Positions 9,266 to 18,101 of a stretch of DNA of 64,000 nucleotides are shown here, piece after piece (position 1 is the stretch's first letter; the number at the start of each line of letters is the position of its first letter). The DNA is from Bifidobacterium canis (GTDB lineage: Bacteria > Actinomycetota > Actinomycetes > Actinomycetales > Bifidobacteriaceae). The DNA is taken from contig NZ_WNLP01000002.1 of assembly GCF_009727065.1 (NCBI RefSeq), positions 309,501-373,500 on the forward strand, read 5' to 3'. The position numbers and the translations under genes were made by a program. The notes under the pieces were generated by a model, which saw nothing but the letters and a program-made list of their open reading frames with translations, did no database searches and was not told the origin of the DNA.

Positions 9266-10303
9266 ATGGCCAATGGAATCAAAAAGGTGCTGCTGGGTGG
9301 CGCAATCGCCGCTGGCGTGGGAGCATGGGCAATCGCGCCTCGCACATTCGGCAACAAGCGTAAGAACTATGTGCCGACGCTGCCGGATGTGCTCTACGCG
9401 CATCGCGGCCTGCACGATGCCGGTTCAGGGCTGACGCAGCAGCATGCCGGAGAAAGTGGCGAATACATTGCGCTCGCACGTCGCATGGCATTGCGCGCAG
9501 GCTACGGTTCGATCGACGAGCCGGGCCCGATCGCGCCAGAGAACTCACTCGCAGCTTTCGCAGCCGCCGCTGAAGCCGGCTACGGCATTGAGCTTGACGT
9601 GCAACTCTCGCTCGACAATCAAGTGGTCGTGGCGCATGACCCGGATCTGCTGCGCGTCGCCGGTGACCCGCGTCGCATTCAAGACTTGACCTACGACGAG
9701 CTCGTGCGCATTCCGCTGTTCCCAACGGCTGCGCCGGGCGCCGACGTGTCTCCGTTGCTGCCGGGCGCCACCGAGAACCCGCCGCTCGTCACCACCCCAT
9801 CGGAAGCGCCGACCGGCTATTACCAGCACGTTCCGCTGCTCTCCGATGTGCTGCGCGTGGTCGACGGCCGCGTGCCGATCATCGTGGAGTTCAAGTTCTC
9901 GAATAACCGCGCGTGGAGCGACCGCGACGAGGAGCTCATGCAGGCCGCCGCCGATCTGCTCGAAGCCTACAAGGGTCTCTATGTGGTCGAATCGTTCAAC
10001 CCGGCCGCAATGAACTGGTACAAGCGCCAGCATCCAGATGTGTGCCGTGGCCAGCTCGCCGAAAACACTGATCTTGCGAAGAATCCGGTGATGTGGATGG
10101 CGGGCAAGCTGATGTTCAACGAGATTTCGCGCCCAGACTTCATCGCCTACAACTTCAACGCCGGTGACGCCGCGATGCTGCGTTTGGTGCGCAAGATGGG
10201 CGCTCAGGCCGTCGCGTGGACTGTGCGCACGTCGGATGAGCTCGACAACGCGCGTCCGAACTTCGACCGCTTCATCTTCGAAGCCTTCGTGCCGCAGCAG
10301 TGA
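9266..10303 (+). CDS. Glycerophosphodiester phosphodiesterase
   Basis: A 345-residue GDPD-family (TIM-barrel) enzyme that hydrolyses glycerophosphodiesters to glycerol-3-phosphate and an alcohol. An N-terminal hydrophobic segment (VLLGGAIAAGVGAWAIA) is a signal anchor, so the enzyme probably faces the outside. The catalytic motifs are YAHRGLHD (about 42), ENSLAAFAAAAEAG and GIELDVQLSLDNQVVVAHDPDL (about 90-125). VEFK in the second half is also typical. The start is ATG 9266 behind AAGGAGGG (9254-9261); an in-frame ATG at 9245 has no such site. An inverted repeat with T-tract follows at 10330-10370. Confidence 0.9.
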   Translation: MANGIKKVLLGGAIAAGVGAWAIAPRTFGNKRKNYVPTLPDVLYAHRGLHDAGSGLTQQHAGESGEYIALARRMALRAGYGSIDEPGPIAPENSLAAFAAAAEAGYGIELDVQLSLDNQVVVAHDPDLLRVAGDPRRIQDLTYDELVRIPLFPTAAPGADVSPLLPGATENPPLVTTPSEAPTGYYQHVPLLSDVLRVVDGRVPIIVEFKFSNNRAWSDRDEELMQAAADLLEAYKGLYVVESFNPAAMNWYKRQHPDVCRGQLAENTDLAKNPVMWMAGKLMFNEISRPDFIAYNFNAGDAAMLRLVRKMGAQAVAWTVRTSDELDNARPNFDRFIFEAFVPQQ

Positions 10304-10329
10304 ACGCGTAAATCTTCCGCATACTCATG

Positions 10330-10370
10330 CTGTGCGCTGCAGAGAGTATTCTCAGCAGCGCACAGTTTTA
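10330..10370 (+). terminator. Rho-independent terminator of the GDPD gene
   Basis: Eleven-base arms CTGTGCGCTGC (10330-10340) and GCAGCGCACAG (10355-10365), followed by TTTTA. Confidence 0.8.
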
Positions 10371-10386
10371 TATATATGTATATAAA

Positions 10387-10426
10387 AATATTGGACAGCC
10401 ACTTTTATTAGTAACTGTCCAATATT
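10387..10426. terminator. Bidirectional hairpin between GDPD and upp
   Basis: Perfect 12-base arms AATATTGGACAG (10387-10398) and CTGTCCAATATT (10415-10426) in an AT-rich spacer between convergent genes. It most likely ends upp transcription from the other strand. Confidence 0.65.
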
Positions 10427-10451
10427 ATATAAGAATATTAACTAATTAATA

Positions 10452-11093
10452 TTAGTCGATGACTCCGTAGAGACGGTCGCCAGCGTCGCCCAAGCCAGGG
10501 ACGATGTAGCTCTTCTCGTTGAGCTTCTCGTCGACTGCGCACACGACCACGCGGAAGTTGATGTCGGTGCGAATGTTCTCCTCGACGAACTTGATGCCCT
10601 CCGGCGCGGCGATGATGCAGATGGTGGTGACGTCTTTTGCGCCCTTGTCAATCAGGTAGTGCGTCGCGGTGACGAGCGTGCCGCCGGTGGCGAGCATCGG
10701 GTCGATCAGGAAGCACTGGCGGCCAGACAGATCGTCGGGCAGGCGGTTCGCGTAGGTGATCTGCTGCGTCGGGTGCTCTTCGTCGCGCTTCATGCCGAGG
10801 AAGCCGACTTCGGCGCTCGGCATCATGCGGGTCATGCCGTCGAGCATGCCCAAGCCAGCGCGCAGCACCGGCACGATGATCGGACGCGGCTTGGCGAGCT
10901 CTTTGCCCACCATAGGAGCCACAGGAGTTTCGATCGGCTTGTCGACGACTTCGAGATTGCGAGTCGCTTCGTATGCTTCGAGAGTGACGAGTTCGGAGAC
11001 GAGCTCGCGGAAGGTGGATGACGGGGTGTTCTTATCGCGCAACAAGGTGAGCTTATGCTCGACCAGCGGATGATTGAGTACATGCAATTCCAT
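10452..11093 (-). CDS. upp: Uracil phosphoribosyltransferase
   Basis: A 213-residue UPRTase that converts uracil and PRPP to UMP in pyrimidine salvage. The start [20 protein letters not shown] is typical of the family. The PRPP-binding loop is [13 protein letters not shown] (about 128-140) and the C-terminal uracil-binding region is [15 protein letters not shown]. The start is ATG 11093, behind AGGAAG on the minus strand; the four upstream in-frame residues lack a ribosome-binding site. The gene is monocistronic, converging on the GDPD gene. Confidence 0.95.
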   Translation of the reverse strand: MELHVLNHPLVEHKLTLLRDKNTPSSTFRELVSELVTLEAYEATRNLEVVDKPIETPVAPMVGKELAKPRPIIVPVLRAGLGMLDGMTRMMPSAEVGFLGMKRDEEHPTQQITYANRLPDDLSGRQCFLIDPMLATGGTLVTATHYLIDKGAKDVTTICIIAAPEGIKFVEENIRTDINFRVVVCAVDEKLNEKSYIVPGLGDAGDRLYGVID

Positions 11094-11682
11094 GCTTCCT
11101 AGCATAGCTCGAATAGCGGGCGACGTTGCCTGTTCCGCGGTTGACGCAGTGAAGAATTATGACGTTCGGTGGAGCTGCGGCGTGTGGTGTGCGGCGCGCA
11201 ATATGCGCGGTGCGAGTTGGCGCAAGGCTGGCGCAAGTAAATCCCATGCAAAATCTCTTGCAGATCTGGCGCGGGCAAATAAGATGTGAGCGTCAAGAGA
11301 AGTAAGGAAAACGCCGGACCGCAAAAGCGCCTGTCGGCGCAAACGCCGCTCGCGGCGGCAAAAACGGAGCCCGGGGCTATGTACGGCCCGACGCGAACTC
11401 TATTGTACATGCAGTTCGCCGCGACGCGCGGAGCTATTGTTCCGACCGCGCAGTTGCGTTTTGCTGTTTTGCTGTTTTGCGCTATACTTTTGCTGTTTTT
11501 ACCTATAATTACGCCCAAATCTGTGTATAAACGGCAAAATAATATGACAAAACGGCGAAATTATTATATTTCGCCGTTTCTGCGGGTGGATTTGCTGGTT
11601 ATGCAGATTCTTTCGCCGTTTTTACACGTCTGCATGCAGTATTGTGTGCGAAAACAGCGAAATACTTGGTAAAAACAGCAAA
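11094..11682. other. 589-base intergenic region upstream of upp
   Basis: I see no convincing gene here. The part next to upp (11094-11300) should hold its promoter. The distal part (11459-11682) carries a 21-bp-phased motif array listed separately. It includes a hairpin with arms AAACGGCGAAA (11550-11560) and TTTCGCCGTTT (11569-11579) and a 15-base inverted repeat pair (11489-11503 with 11668-11682). Confidence 0.6.
11459..11682. repeat. Phased array of TTTYGCYGTTTT motifs (21-bp steps)
   Basis: The 12-mer TTTYGCYGTTTT occurs on the plus strand at 11459, 11467, 11488, 11569 and 11611, with a degenerate copy at 11590. In reverse (AAAACRGCRAAA) it starts at 11528, 11549, 11651 and 11672. Same-orientation neighbours are mostly 21 bases apart (11467/11488, 11528/11549, 11569/11590/11611, 11651/11672), about two turns of the DNA helix. 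The last copy abuts the stop codon of the unknown gene at 11683. Confidence 0.7.
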
Positions 11683-12414
11683 TTACTCCAGCTTGCCCTG
11701 CCTCCACAACGCTGCGCCGTGACGGAAGTCTTTGGCGGTCACCGTCAGATTTGCCGCAGTGTGTAGCATCTGCGCGGCTTGCGTGCGCAGCTGTTTAATA
11801 TCGGCGTTAGACAGCGAGATGCCGACGCCGGAGGAGTCGGCGCGCTGCGTGAACTGGTGAGCCTGCGCGCGCAATCCCAGCGAGACGATCGTGACGAACG
11901 CGGCGGCGCGCTCAAGCGCGACGGCGAAATCACCGCGGAACGCGCCGGCGAGAATGGCGTCTGCAATGCGCGCGATATCGTCTTCGGTGGGCGCGGGGTC
12001 CACGCCGGCGATCGCCGATGCCGACGTTGCCACCGGCTCGCCGAGACGCCACAAGTGGGCGATGGAATCTCGCTGTTTGCGCATCCACGTGCGCAGCAAA
12101 TACAGTCTCCACAGCACGCCTGGCAGCGAGTCGGGCTCGGCGTGACTCCATAGTTCGGCGATCACGTCAACGCCTTCGTGGTCGACGAGCGTCAGTACGC
12201 GCTCCACAACGGCGGGGTCGTTGGTCGTATGCACGTGGTTGAGCAACGCCCACGCCGTAGTATGCGAGATTTCACTGAGTCGCTCGGGGTCGACGTCGCT
12301 GGCGAGACTGTCGGCAAGCGCGGGGTCGAGCTGGCCGGGGCGCGCGGGGCGCGGCGAGCCGGTGTGAGTAAATGAGGAGCGGCTTGAAATAATCGAACCG
12401 GAGCCAGAATGCAT
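11683..12414 (-). CDS. Hypothetical protein, coupled to the Nudix/phosphatase gene
   Basis: I do not recognise this 243-residue protein. The first 30 residues are low complexity (Ser/Gly/Pro). The rest is predicted helical, without membrane spans or a catalytic motif I can name: HTTAWALLNHVHTTNDPAVV, WRLYLLRTWMRKQRDSIAHL, GFAVALERAAAFVTIVSLGL-like helices, and a final TAKDFRHGAALWRQGKLE. The ATG at 12414 lies 4 bases after the stop of the upstream Nudix gene, so translation is probably coupled and the function may be tied to polyphosphate or nucleotide clean-up. An in-frame TTG at 12429 would overlap the upstream gene. Confidence 0.65.
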   Translation of the reverse strand: MHSGSGSIISSRSSFTHTGSPRPARPGQLDPALADSLASDVDPERLSEISHTTAWALLNHVHTTNDPAVVERVLTLVDHEGVDVIAELWSHAEPDSLPGVLWRLYLLRTWMRKQRDSIAHLWRLGEPVATSASAIAGVDPAPTEDDIARIADAILAGAFRGDFAVALERAAAFVTIVSLGLRAQAHQFTQRADSSGVGISLSNADIKQLRTQAAQMLHTAANLTVTAKDFRHGAALWRQGKLE

Positions 12415-12418
12415 GGAA

Positions 12419-13480
12419 TTAGTAGACAATGGGTGTCACTTTCTGTATGTCGATGATGCGCGGGCCGTCTGGCGTGCGCACGAAGAACAGTGCGAGCGCG
12501 TTCGCCGTGGCCATGTACGGCGACTTCGCAACGAGTTTCTTCGCCAACGATTTTTGTGTGCAGAGCGCACGTAGATGTTCAAAGATACCACCGATCACCG
12601 GGCGGTGCATGCAAATGGCGAGCGTGTTGCCAGTTTCCGCCACGTGACTGATCTGCTGCGAGAAGCACACCCATGCGGCATCGGGGTCGGTGGCGAACGC
12701 GTCTTCGGTGAGCGGTTCGAGCGCGCGTATGTCACGCTTGGTTTGCCAGGAAAGCATTTCAATGGTTTCCACGCAACGCATCCACGGCGAGGTGGCGAGC
12801 TCGACCGGATTGTAGCAGGCGAGTTCGCGGCTGATCGCAAACGCCGCAGCCGCACCCTTTGGCGTGATCGGGCGGTTCGACTCGGTGCCGTCCCACTGCT
12901 TGCGCGGCTCGGCTTTCGCGTGGCGCACGAGTAGCAGCGGTGTGGCGAGCAGTGCGCCCTCCTGAACGCGGTCTACGAACAGGGCGAGAATGTCGCGGTC
13001 AGACGAATGCGTGAGCTTCTTGCGCGCTTTGGCGAGCGGCAGCCAAACCGTTTCGTTGATTTCGCCGACATCCGCCGCGTGAATCGGGCCGAATGCTTCG
13101 CGCACGTGCCAGGTGTCGTCGTCGCTGATCTGCTTCGCCATCCAATATTGCACGTGCTTCATCGTCGATTTCGCGGTCGCCTGACCTGCGTGACGCATTT
13201 TCTTACCCTCCGAAGACAGCGGGTATTCCACTTCTCCGAGGAACGGCCCGAGTGTCACCGAGCACCCCGTCTCTTCGCCGATTTCGCGCACGGCGGCGTG
13301 CCTGTGCGATTCGTTCGGCTCGAGTTTGCCCTTCGGCCAGCTCCAATCGTCATATTTCGGGCGGTGCACCAGGCAAACTTCCACATCGTCTGCGCTCAAT
13401 GGTTTGTTCATCGATCCAATACTGCGCACAATGCGGTAGAGAATGCCGCCTGCAGCCTCCACAATTCTTTTCTCACTCAT
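12419..13480 (-). CDS. Nudix hydrolase fused to histidine phosphatase (MutT1-like)
   Basis: A 353-residue two-domain protein. The N-terminal Nudix domain has the full box [20 protein letters not shown] (about residues 50-70). The C-terminal RHG phosphatase domain starts at [12 protein letters not shown] (about 186) with the second arginine in [13 protein letters not shown]. This architecture matches mycobacterial MutT1, which hydrolyses 8-oxo-dGTP and diadenosine polyphosphates. It follows ppk on the same strand with the repeat region 13481-13839 between, an order seen in other actinobacteria that suggests a link to polyphosphate or oxidised nucleotides. Confidence 0.88.
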   Translation of the reverse strand: MSEKRIVEAAGGILYRIVRSIGSMNKPLSADDVEVCLVHRPKYDDWSWPKGKLEPNESHRHAAVREIGEETGCSVTLGPFLGEVEYPLSSEGKKMRHAGQATAKSTMKHVQYWMAKQISDDDTWHVREAFGPIHAADVGEINETVWLPLAKARKKLTHSSDRDILALFVDRVQEGALLATPLLLVRHAKAEPRKQWDGTESNRPITPKGAAAAFAISRELACYNPVELATSPWMRCVETIEMLSWQTKRDIRALEPLTEDAFATDPDAAWVCFSQQISHVAETGNTLAICMHRPVIGGIFEHLRALCTQKSLAKKLVAKSPYMATANALALFFVRTPDGPRIIDIQKVTPIVY

Positions 13481-13510
13481 AGTTCTTAAGATACGCGTAT
13501 TTGGCGGAAT

Positions 13511-13709
13511 ATGTGGTCTAGTTAACCGAGTGAAAAGTTAACATGCCCGCTTGTTGTGTGCAATGTGGGCGAATTAACCGGCGGAATAGTTAATATGCCC
13601 ACATCTGGCGGACTTTGTGGATCAGTTAACTGCGGCGCGGGTTAATATGCCCACATGTGGTGGATTATGCGGGGCAGTTAACTTGCGTACTGGTTAACTT
13701 GGCCACATG
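13511..13709. repeat. Four-unit 52-bp tandem dyad array (GTTAAC-N10-GTTAAC)
   Basis: Hexamers [GA]TTAAC start at 13521, 13573, 13625 and 13677, exactly 52 bases apart. Each is followed 16 bases later by GTTAAC or GTTAAT (13537, 13589, 13641, 13693). Outer arms read roughly ATGTGGGC on the left and GCCCACAT on the right, perfect in unit 2 and partial in the others. The array fills the space between ppk and the Nudix gene. The same core and period recur at 53939-54132 with different outer arms. Confidence 0.85.
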
Positions 13710-13765
13710 TGACACAGAGAGAAGTTTGTATTATCTGAAACTTGTACTTTTGGCACAGAAATACA

Positions 13766-13824
13766 GTTGCCCTGCTTGGTTGCCAGCACAACGAATACTG
13801 TGCGGGCAACCCAAGCAGGGCAAC
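13766..13824 (-). terminator. Long hairpin after ppk
   Basis: Left arm 13766-13784 and right arm 13804-13824 are complementary over about 19 bases. A single G is missing on the left (TTGGTTGCC against GGGCAACCCAA), again in a short homopolymer. An inner GCACA/TGTGC pair extends the stem. On the minus strand it lies just after the ppk stop. Confidence 0.65.
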
Positions 13825-13839
13825 TCGTGCGAGAAAGGG

Positions 13840-16074
13840 TCAGTTCGTGACCTTCTTGCGGGAGTGCTTCTTGATGAGGTACTCCTGGCAGTCGAGCAAC
13901 GGCTTGCCTTCGGCGTCTTTCGAGTGACGCACATACGTGCCGTCTGACTGCATATGCCACGATGACGTGGTGTCGGCCATCTGTAGGTCGACGTAGTTGA
14001 TGAGCTCTTCGATCTGCTCAGGTGCGGTGATGCGCACCAGCGCCTCAACGCGGCGGTCGAGGTTGCGGTGCATCAAATCAGCGGAGCCGATCCACACTTC
14101 CGGGCCGGAAACAGGGCCTTCGCCGATCTGCGGGCCGTCGGAATTGGCGAACGCGTAGATGCGGCTGTGCTCGAGGAAGCGGCCGAGAATCGAGCGGACG
14201 CGAATGTTCTCGCTCAAGCCGGGAACGCCGGGCTTCAACGAGCAGATGCCACGTTCGACGATATCGATTTTCACACCTGCCTGGCTTGCGCGGTAGAGGG
14301 CGTCGATCGTCTTCTCATCGACGATCGAATTGACCTTGATCTTGATCCAAGCCTCTTTGCCGGCGCGAGCGGCCTCCTCCTCGCGGCGAATGCGCTGAAT
14401 CAGGCCGCTGCGCACGGTGCGCGGAGCCACCAGCAAGCGGTGGAAGCTCGACTTTGGGGCATAGCCGGAGAGCTGGTTGAACAGCTTCGTCATGTCTTGA
14501 CCCACAACCGGATCGCAGGTCAGCAAGCCGAGATCGGTGTATTGACGTGCGGTTTTCGGGTTGTAGTTGCCGGTGCCCACGTGGCAGTAGCGGGTCAGGC
14601 CGTCAGCCTCCTGACGAACGACGAGCGAGAGCTTGCAGTGCGTCTTCAAGCCGACGATGCCATAGACCACGTGCACGCCCGCGCGTTCGAGCTTGCGAGC
14701 CCACGCGATGTTCGCGTCTTCATCGAAGCGAGCCTTGAGCTCGACGAGCGCGAGCACCTGCTTGCCAGCGGTGGCGGCGTCGATGAGCGCGTCGATGATC
14801 GGCGAATTGCTCGAGGTGCGGTACAGCGTCTGCTTGATGGCGAGCACCTTCGGGTCGGCTGCCGCCTGCGCGAGGAACGCCTGCACCGACGTCGAGAACG
14901 AATCGTAGGGGTGGTGCAGCAGAATATCGCGCTCGCGAATGGCGGCGAAGATGTCTTGCGCACGGCTCGACTCCACTTCGGCGATCTGGCGGTTCGTGGT
15001 CGGCACGAACGGCGGGAACTTCAGGTCGGGGCGGTCGATGCTGCCGAGCTCGAACAGCACGGTGGCGTCGAGCGGAGCTGGCAGACGATACACTTCGTCG
15101 GGGCTCACGCCCATCTGGTCGGCGAGCAGCTGCGAGAGGAACGGACTCGTCTCATCGGAGATCTCCAAACGAATAGGAGGTCCGAAGCGGCGGCGCAGCA
15201 GTTCCTTCTCGATGGCGTTGAGCAGATTCTCGGCGTCGTCTTCCTCAACCTCGATGTCTTCGTTGCGGGTGACGCGGAACGAGCGTGCTTCCTTGATGAT
15301 CATGCCTGGGAATAGCGTTTCCAGATGCGCGATGATCAGGTTCTCCATCGTGATGAAGCCGTAGCGCACGTCTTCGGCCTCGTCTTCGGTCATGTCGTCC
15401 ACCGGAACGAGTCGGTTGAGGTTGTCTGGAATCTTGACGCGTGCGAAGTGCGACTTGCCGGAGGTCGGGTTCTCGACGAGCACGGCGAGGTTGATCGAAC
15501 CGCCTGAGATGTATGGGAACGGGTGAGCCGGGTCGACGGCGAGCGGCGTGAGCACCGGGAACACCTGCTGGCGGAAGTAGCGGGAGAGGCGCTCCTGCTC
15601 GGCGATCGTCAGCTTGTCCCAGCTCAGCAGCTGGATGTGCTCTTTCGCGAGGTCAGGCAAAATATTGTTGACCACGTAGTGCGCATGTTCGTCTTGCAGA
15701 CGGTGCGCTTCCTCGCTGATCGCGCGCATCTGCTGACGTGGGCTCAGGCCGGACGCGCTGGTCACGGCGATGCCGGTGTCGATGCGGCGCTTGAGGCCGG
15801 CGACGCGAACCATGAAGAACTCGTCGAGGTTGCTGGCGAAGATCGCGGCGAAGCTGGCGCGCTCAATGATCGGAATCGATTCGTCTTGTGCAAGCTCGAG
15901 CACGCGCTTGTTGAACTTGAGCCAGCTCAATTCGCGGTCGAAGAATCGGTCTGGAGGCAGCGGAAGCTCTCCCTCGTGGGCTTCGCGCTTGTCGCTTTTG
16001 TCGGTTTCGGCGATATGCTCGGCTATCTGGCTGCGCAAAATCGCCTTCGATGGTGCGGTGAAAATCTGTGACAT
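13840..16074 (-). CDS. ppk: Polyphosphate kinase 1
   Basis: A 744-residue PPK1 that reversibly transfers the gamma phosphate of ATP to polyphosphate. The N-terminal domain begins at [20 protein letters not shown] (about 43). The autophosphorylated histidine lies in [20 protein letters not shown] and the second active-site histidine in [33 protein letters not shown] near the C-terminus is a family signature. Full length, start ATG 16074. A short acidic and charged N-terminal stretch ([17 protein letters not shown]) is additional. Regulation by phosphate is plausible from work in other actinobacteria, but I see no certain PHO box upstream. Confidence 0.96.
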   Translation of the reverse strand: MSQIFTAPSKAILRSQIAEHIAETDKSDKREAHEGELPLPPDRFFDRELSWLKFNKRVLELAQDESIPIIERASFAAIFASNLDEFFMVRVAGLKRRIDTGIAVTSASGLSPRQQMRAISEEAHRLQDEHAHYVVNNILPDLAKEHIQLLSWDKLTIAEQERLSRYFRQQVFPVLTPLAVDPAHPFPYISGGSINLAVLVENPTSGKSHFARVKIPDNLNRLVPVDDMTEDEAEDVRYGFITMENLIIAHLETLFPGMIIKEARSFRVTRNEDIEVEEDDAENLLNAIEKELLRRRFGPPIRLEISDETSPFLSQLLADQMGVSPDEVYRLPAPLDATVLFELGSIDRPDLKFPPFVPTTNRQIAEVESSRAQDIFAAIRERDILLHHPYDSFSTSVQAFLAQAAADPKVLAIKQTLYRTSSNSPIIDALIDAATAGKQVLALVELKARFDEDANIAWARKLERAGVHVVYGIVGLKTHCKLSLVVRQEADGLTRYCHVGTGNYNPKTARQYTDLGLLTCDPVVGQDMTKLFNQLSGYAPKSSFHRLLVAPRTVRSGLIQRIRREEEAARAGKEAWIKIKVNSIVDEKTIDALYRASQAGVKIDIVERGICSLKPGVPGLSENIRVRSILGRFLEHSRIYAFANSDGPQIGEGPVSGPEVWIGSADLMHRNLDRRVEALVRITAPEQIEELINYVDLQMADTTSSWHMQSDGTYVRHSKDAEGKPLLDCQEYLIKKHSRKKVTN

Positions 16075-16480
16075 GTCTCTACTTTAAGACGAACACTGTG
16101 AAAATGCACCATCTGTGCGAAATAACGTGCACTTTGTTTACTATTCGAACGATTTCGACTGATTATCGCGTGTTGCGAAAAGGCTGTTTGTTTTGCATGC
16201 GATGTATATGTCGGTCGCAAAGCGTGAGGTGTGGGCTTGCGAACAAACAATTCAGTGTACGGTTTCGAACATGGAGTGTTCGGTGAACTGTGCGATTTTC
16301 GGCGGTGGGTGAGCGACACGCCGAATAGTCTTCACAAAGTTTGTTTGAGTGAACATTTCGAGCTGGAAACAGCACAGAAGATGTCTTTTTCATGTTGTTT
16401 TGCGTGGAGTATTGAACACGATCAGACAAAAGGCAACATGACTTGAGATTGTCGAATATGGCCTGGTGATGACTTGCGCA
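16075..16480. other. Intergenic region between ppk and the putative small RNA
   Basis: About 400 bases without a convincing gene. GAAC tetramers are frequent (for example 16091, 16147, 16241, 16267, 16285, 16351 and 16414), including GTTTCGAACATGG and GTGAAC contexts. They show no regular spacing. The ppk promoter should lie here on the minus strand. Confidence 0.4.
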
Positions 16481-16483
16481 TTC

Positions 16484-16675
16484 AAAAAACTGAGCATAAT
16501 TGCAACTACAAGGACAACTGAAGAGCAGACCCACAAAAAGTATATGATCAGCAAGATTATTACGTTGGGCGGGTATTGGAAAGACTTACCGTCACGACGA
16601 TGAGGTTGTGCAGAGATTCTGCCTCGTTGGACTTGTAGGGAGGCTCGCAGAGATGCGAGCCTCCTTTATTTTGCT
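16484..16675 (+). ncRNA. Putative small RNA or leader-peptide gene with its own terminator
   Basis: A strong terminator at 16639-16672 stands behind no annotated gene on the plus strand, so something short is transcribed. A possible promoter is TTGCGC (about 16484) and CATAAT (about 16495-16500), with a short 15-base spacer. Within the transcript, ATG 16544 opens a 19-codon frame (MISKIITLGGYWKDLPSRR, stop 16601-16603) without a clear ribosome-binding site. A smaller hairpin (GCAGA/TCTGC) lies at 16610-16622. It could be an sRNA, a tiny peptide gene or an attenuated leader. Confidence 0.35.
16639..16672 (+). terminator. Strong Rho-independent terminator upstream of tad
   Basis: Eleven-base perfect arms GGAGGCTCGCA (16639-16649) and TGCGAGCCTCC (16654-16664), loop GAGA, then TTTATTTT. 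Confidence 0.9.
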
Positions 16676-16734
16676 CAAAAAGTGATTTATTTTGCTATAA
16701 AATCTTGACTTTTGTGATTAATTGGTGTAAGGGA

Positions 16735-16770
16735 TTATCCACATTGCTGGCGACCCGCAATGTGGATAAC
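16735..16770. promoter_or_regulatory. Inverted DnaA-box pair upstream of tadZ
   Basis: Perfect 13-base arms TTATCCACATTGC (16735-16747) and GCAATGTGGATAA (16757-16769) around TGGCGACCC. Each arm contains an exact TTATCCACA. The right half, from GCGACCCGC to TGGATAAC (16750-16770), is matched at 19 of 21 positions by the site at 20597-20617, in front of the pilin operon. Confidence 0.75.
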
Positions 16771-16835
16771 TCGTCCTCCGACCACAGTGGCTGGAATGGC
16801 TTGCTTCGAGTGCGCGTGGCACGTTCAATGCTGCT

Positions 16836-18101
16836 ATGAATACACAGATTTCACTAGAATCCGCGTTCGGCAATGGCTGCGTTGCACTGCCGTTCGCGCA
16901 AGCAGCTACTCGCAGCGTCGTGCGACCTCCTCGGGTTGCCACGCGTGAGAACAATCGCTCTAAGTCGAGTTCGCCGGTAATGCGGAAGCAGCTGCGAGAA
17001 CGGCAGGGCGCACAGATGAGCGGAGTGGCAACGTCACTCAATGCGCAGAGCGGCGTCAGGCGCAGCGACAATAGGCACAGTGGCAATGGGTACAGCGATA
17101 TTGAGCGAAGTGCAGCCGTGTGCTCTCGCGCGCAACATATTGCGCCTAGGGCACAGAACGTTGGGGTTGGAGTGCAATCATCGCAGCAACGGTTGTATGC
17201 GCCCTCGCACATCGTGATGGAACCGGCGCGGGAACGGACTCGCGGTGGAACGCAGAGCAGGCAGTTGCCGTTATGCGATACCGAAGTGCCATGCAAGAAC
17301 GTCGTCACGCTTTCGTGCGCAAGCGGAGGCGTGGGCACGACGACGCTGGCGGCTCTGCTGGCACGCGAGTTGAGCCACCGCGACCACGACTGCGCTTTGG
17401 TCGACGCCGACATTCGCGCTGGCGGAGGCTGCGTGGATGTGCTGCTGGGCATCGAACACGAGACGGGTTCCCGATGGCATGACGTGCATGCGCCTCTAGG
17501 CCAACTGGACGGAAGCGCATTGCGCCGGCAAATGCCGACGTGGGAGGGTGTGGACGTGCTCGCCTACAACTGTTGGCAGGGCAATGAACCGGCATGGTTC
17601 GAGATGCAGGCGGCTGTAAGGTCGCTGGCAGAAGTCGAGGATCTGGTGATCGTCGACGCTTCGTATGGCACGTCAATCGAAACGGTGCCTGCATTGGTTG
17701 AAGCGCCACACATCGTCGTCGCCGAGCTGACCGTGCTGGGGCTTGCACGGGCGAAAGCGCATATTGAATGGTTGGAGCGCAATGGCGAGCGCAGTGCGGC
17801 TCATGCTCAGGAACCGCCGCGCATCGGTGAGGAATGGAAGCCGTTGCGCGGTGCTCCAGGGCCCGTTATCGCAGTGGTGTGCGTGGCACCATCAGCCGCC
17901 GCGAAAGGACGAGGCGTTGTGTCGATGGAAGAGGCGCGATCGTATTTGGGCCGTGACGTTATGGGGGCGATCGGCACGGATGCGAAATTATGCGGCGACA
18001 TTCTCGAGGGGCTGGGGATTCGGCGCGTGCACAAGAAGAATGCGCGCGTGATCGGAGCGCTTGCGAACATCGTTGAGAAGGAATGCGGGGTGCGCGCATG
18101 A
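16836..18101 (+). CDS. tadZ: Tad pilus ATPase-like localisation protein TadZ (CpaE-like)
   Basis: A 421-residue protein. Residues 1-150 are low complexity and divergent. The C-terminal part is a ParA/MinD-type fold with a deviant P-loop, LSCASGGVGTTTLAALLARE (about 158-177), in which the usual lysine is replaced by threonine, followed by CALVDADIRAGGGCVDVLLG. VEDLVIVDASYGTSIETVPALV corresponds to the second ATPase motif. TadZ places the Tad (tight adherence) secretion machine in the cell. It is the first gene of tadZ-A-B-C and overlaps tadA by ATGA. ATG 16836 lies 66 bases after the paired DnaA-like sites. Confidence 0.8.
   Translation: MNTQISLESAFGNGCVALPFAQAATRSVVRPPRVATRENNRSKSSSPVMRKQLRERQGAQMSGVATSLNAQSGVRRSDNRHSGNGYSDIERSAAVCSRAQHIAPRAQNVGVGVQSSQQRLYAPSHIVMEPARERTRGGTQSRQLPLCDTEVPCKNVVTLSCASGGVGTTTLAALLARELSHRDHDCALVDADIRAGGGCVDVLLGIEHETGSRWHDVHAPLGQLDGSALRRQMPTWEGVDVLAYNCWQGNEPAWFEMQAAVRSLAEVEDLVIVDASYGTSIETVPALVEAPHIVVAELTVLGLARAKAHIEWLERNGERSAAHAQEPPRIGEEWKPLRGAPGPVIAVVCVAPSAAAKGRGVVSMEEARSYLGRDVMGAIGTDAKLCGDILEGLGIRRVHKKNARVIGALANIVEKECGVRA

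Noticed and set aside
11286..11672. 128-codon plus-strand open frame between upp and the unknown gene
   Set aside because: It runs through the phased repeat array, begins without a ribosome-binding site and gives a Lys/Arg-rich product without similarity.
16091..16420. PHO box or LexA site upstream of ppk
   Set aside because: GAAC/GTTC tetramers are frequent, but they lack the 11-bp direct-repeat spacing of PHO boxes or the CGAAC-N4-GTTCG geometry of LexA sites.
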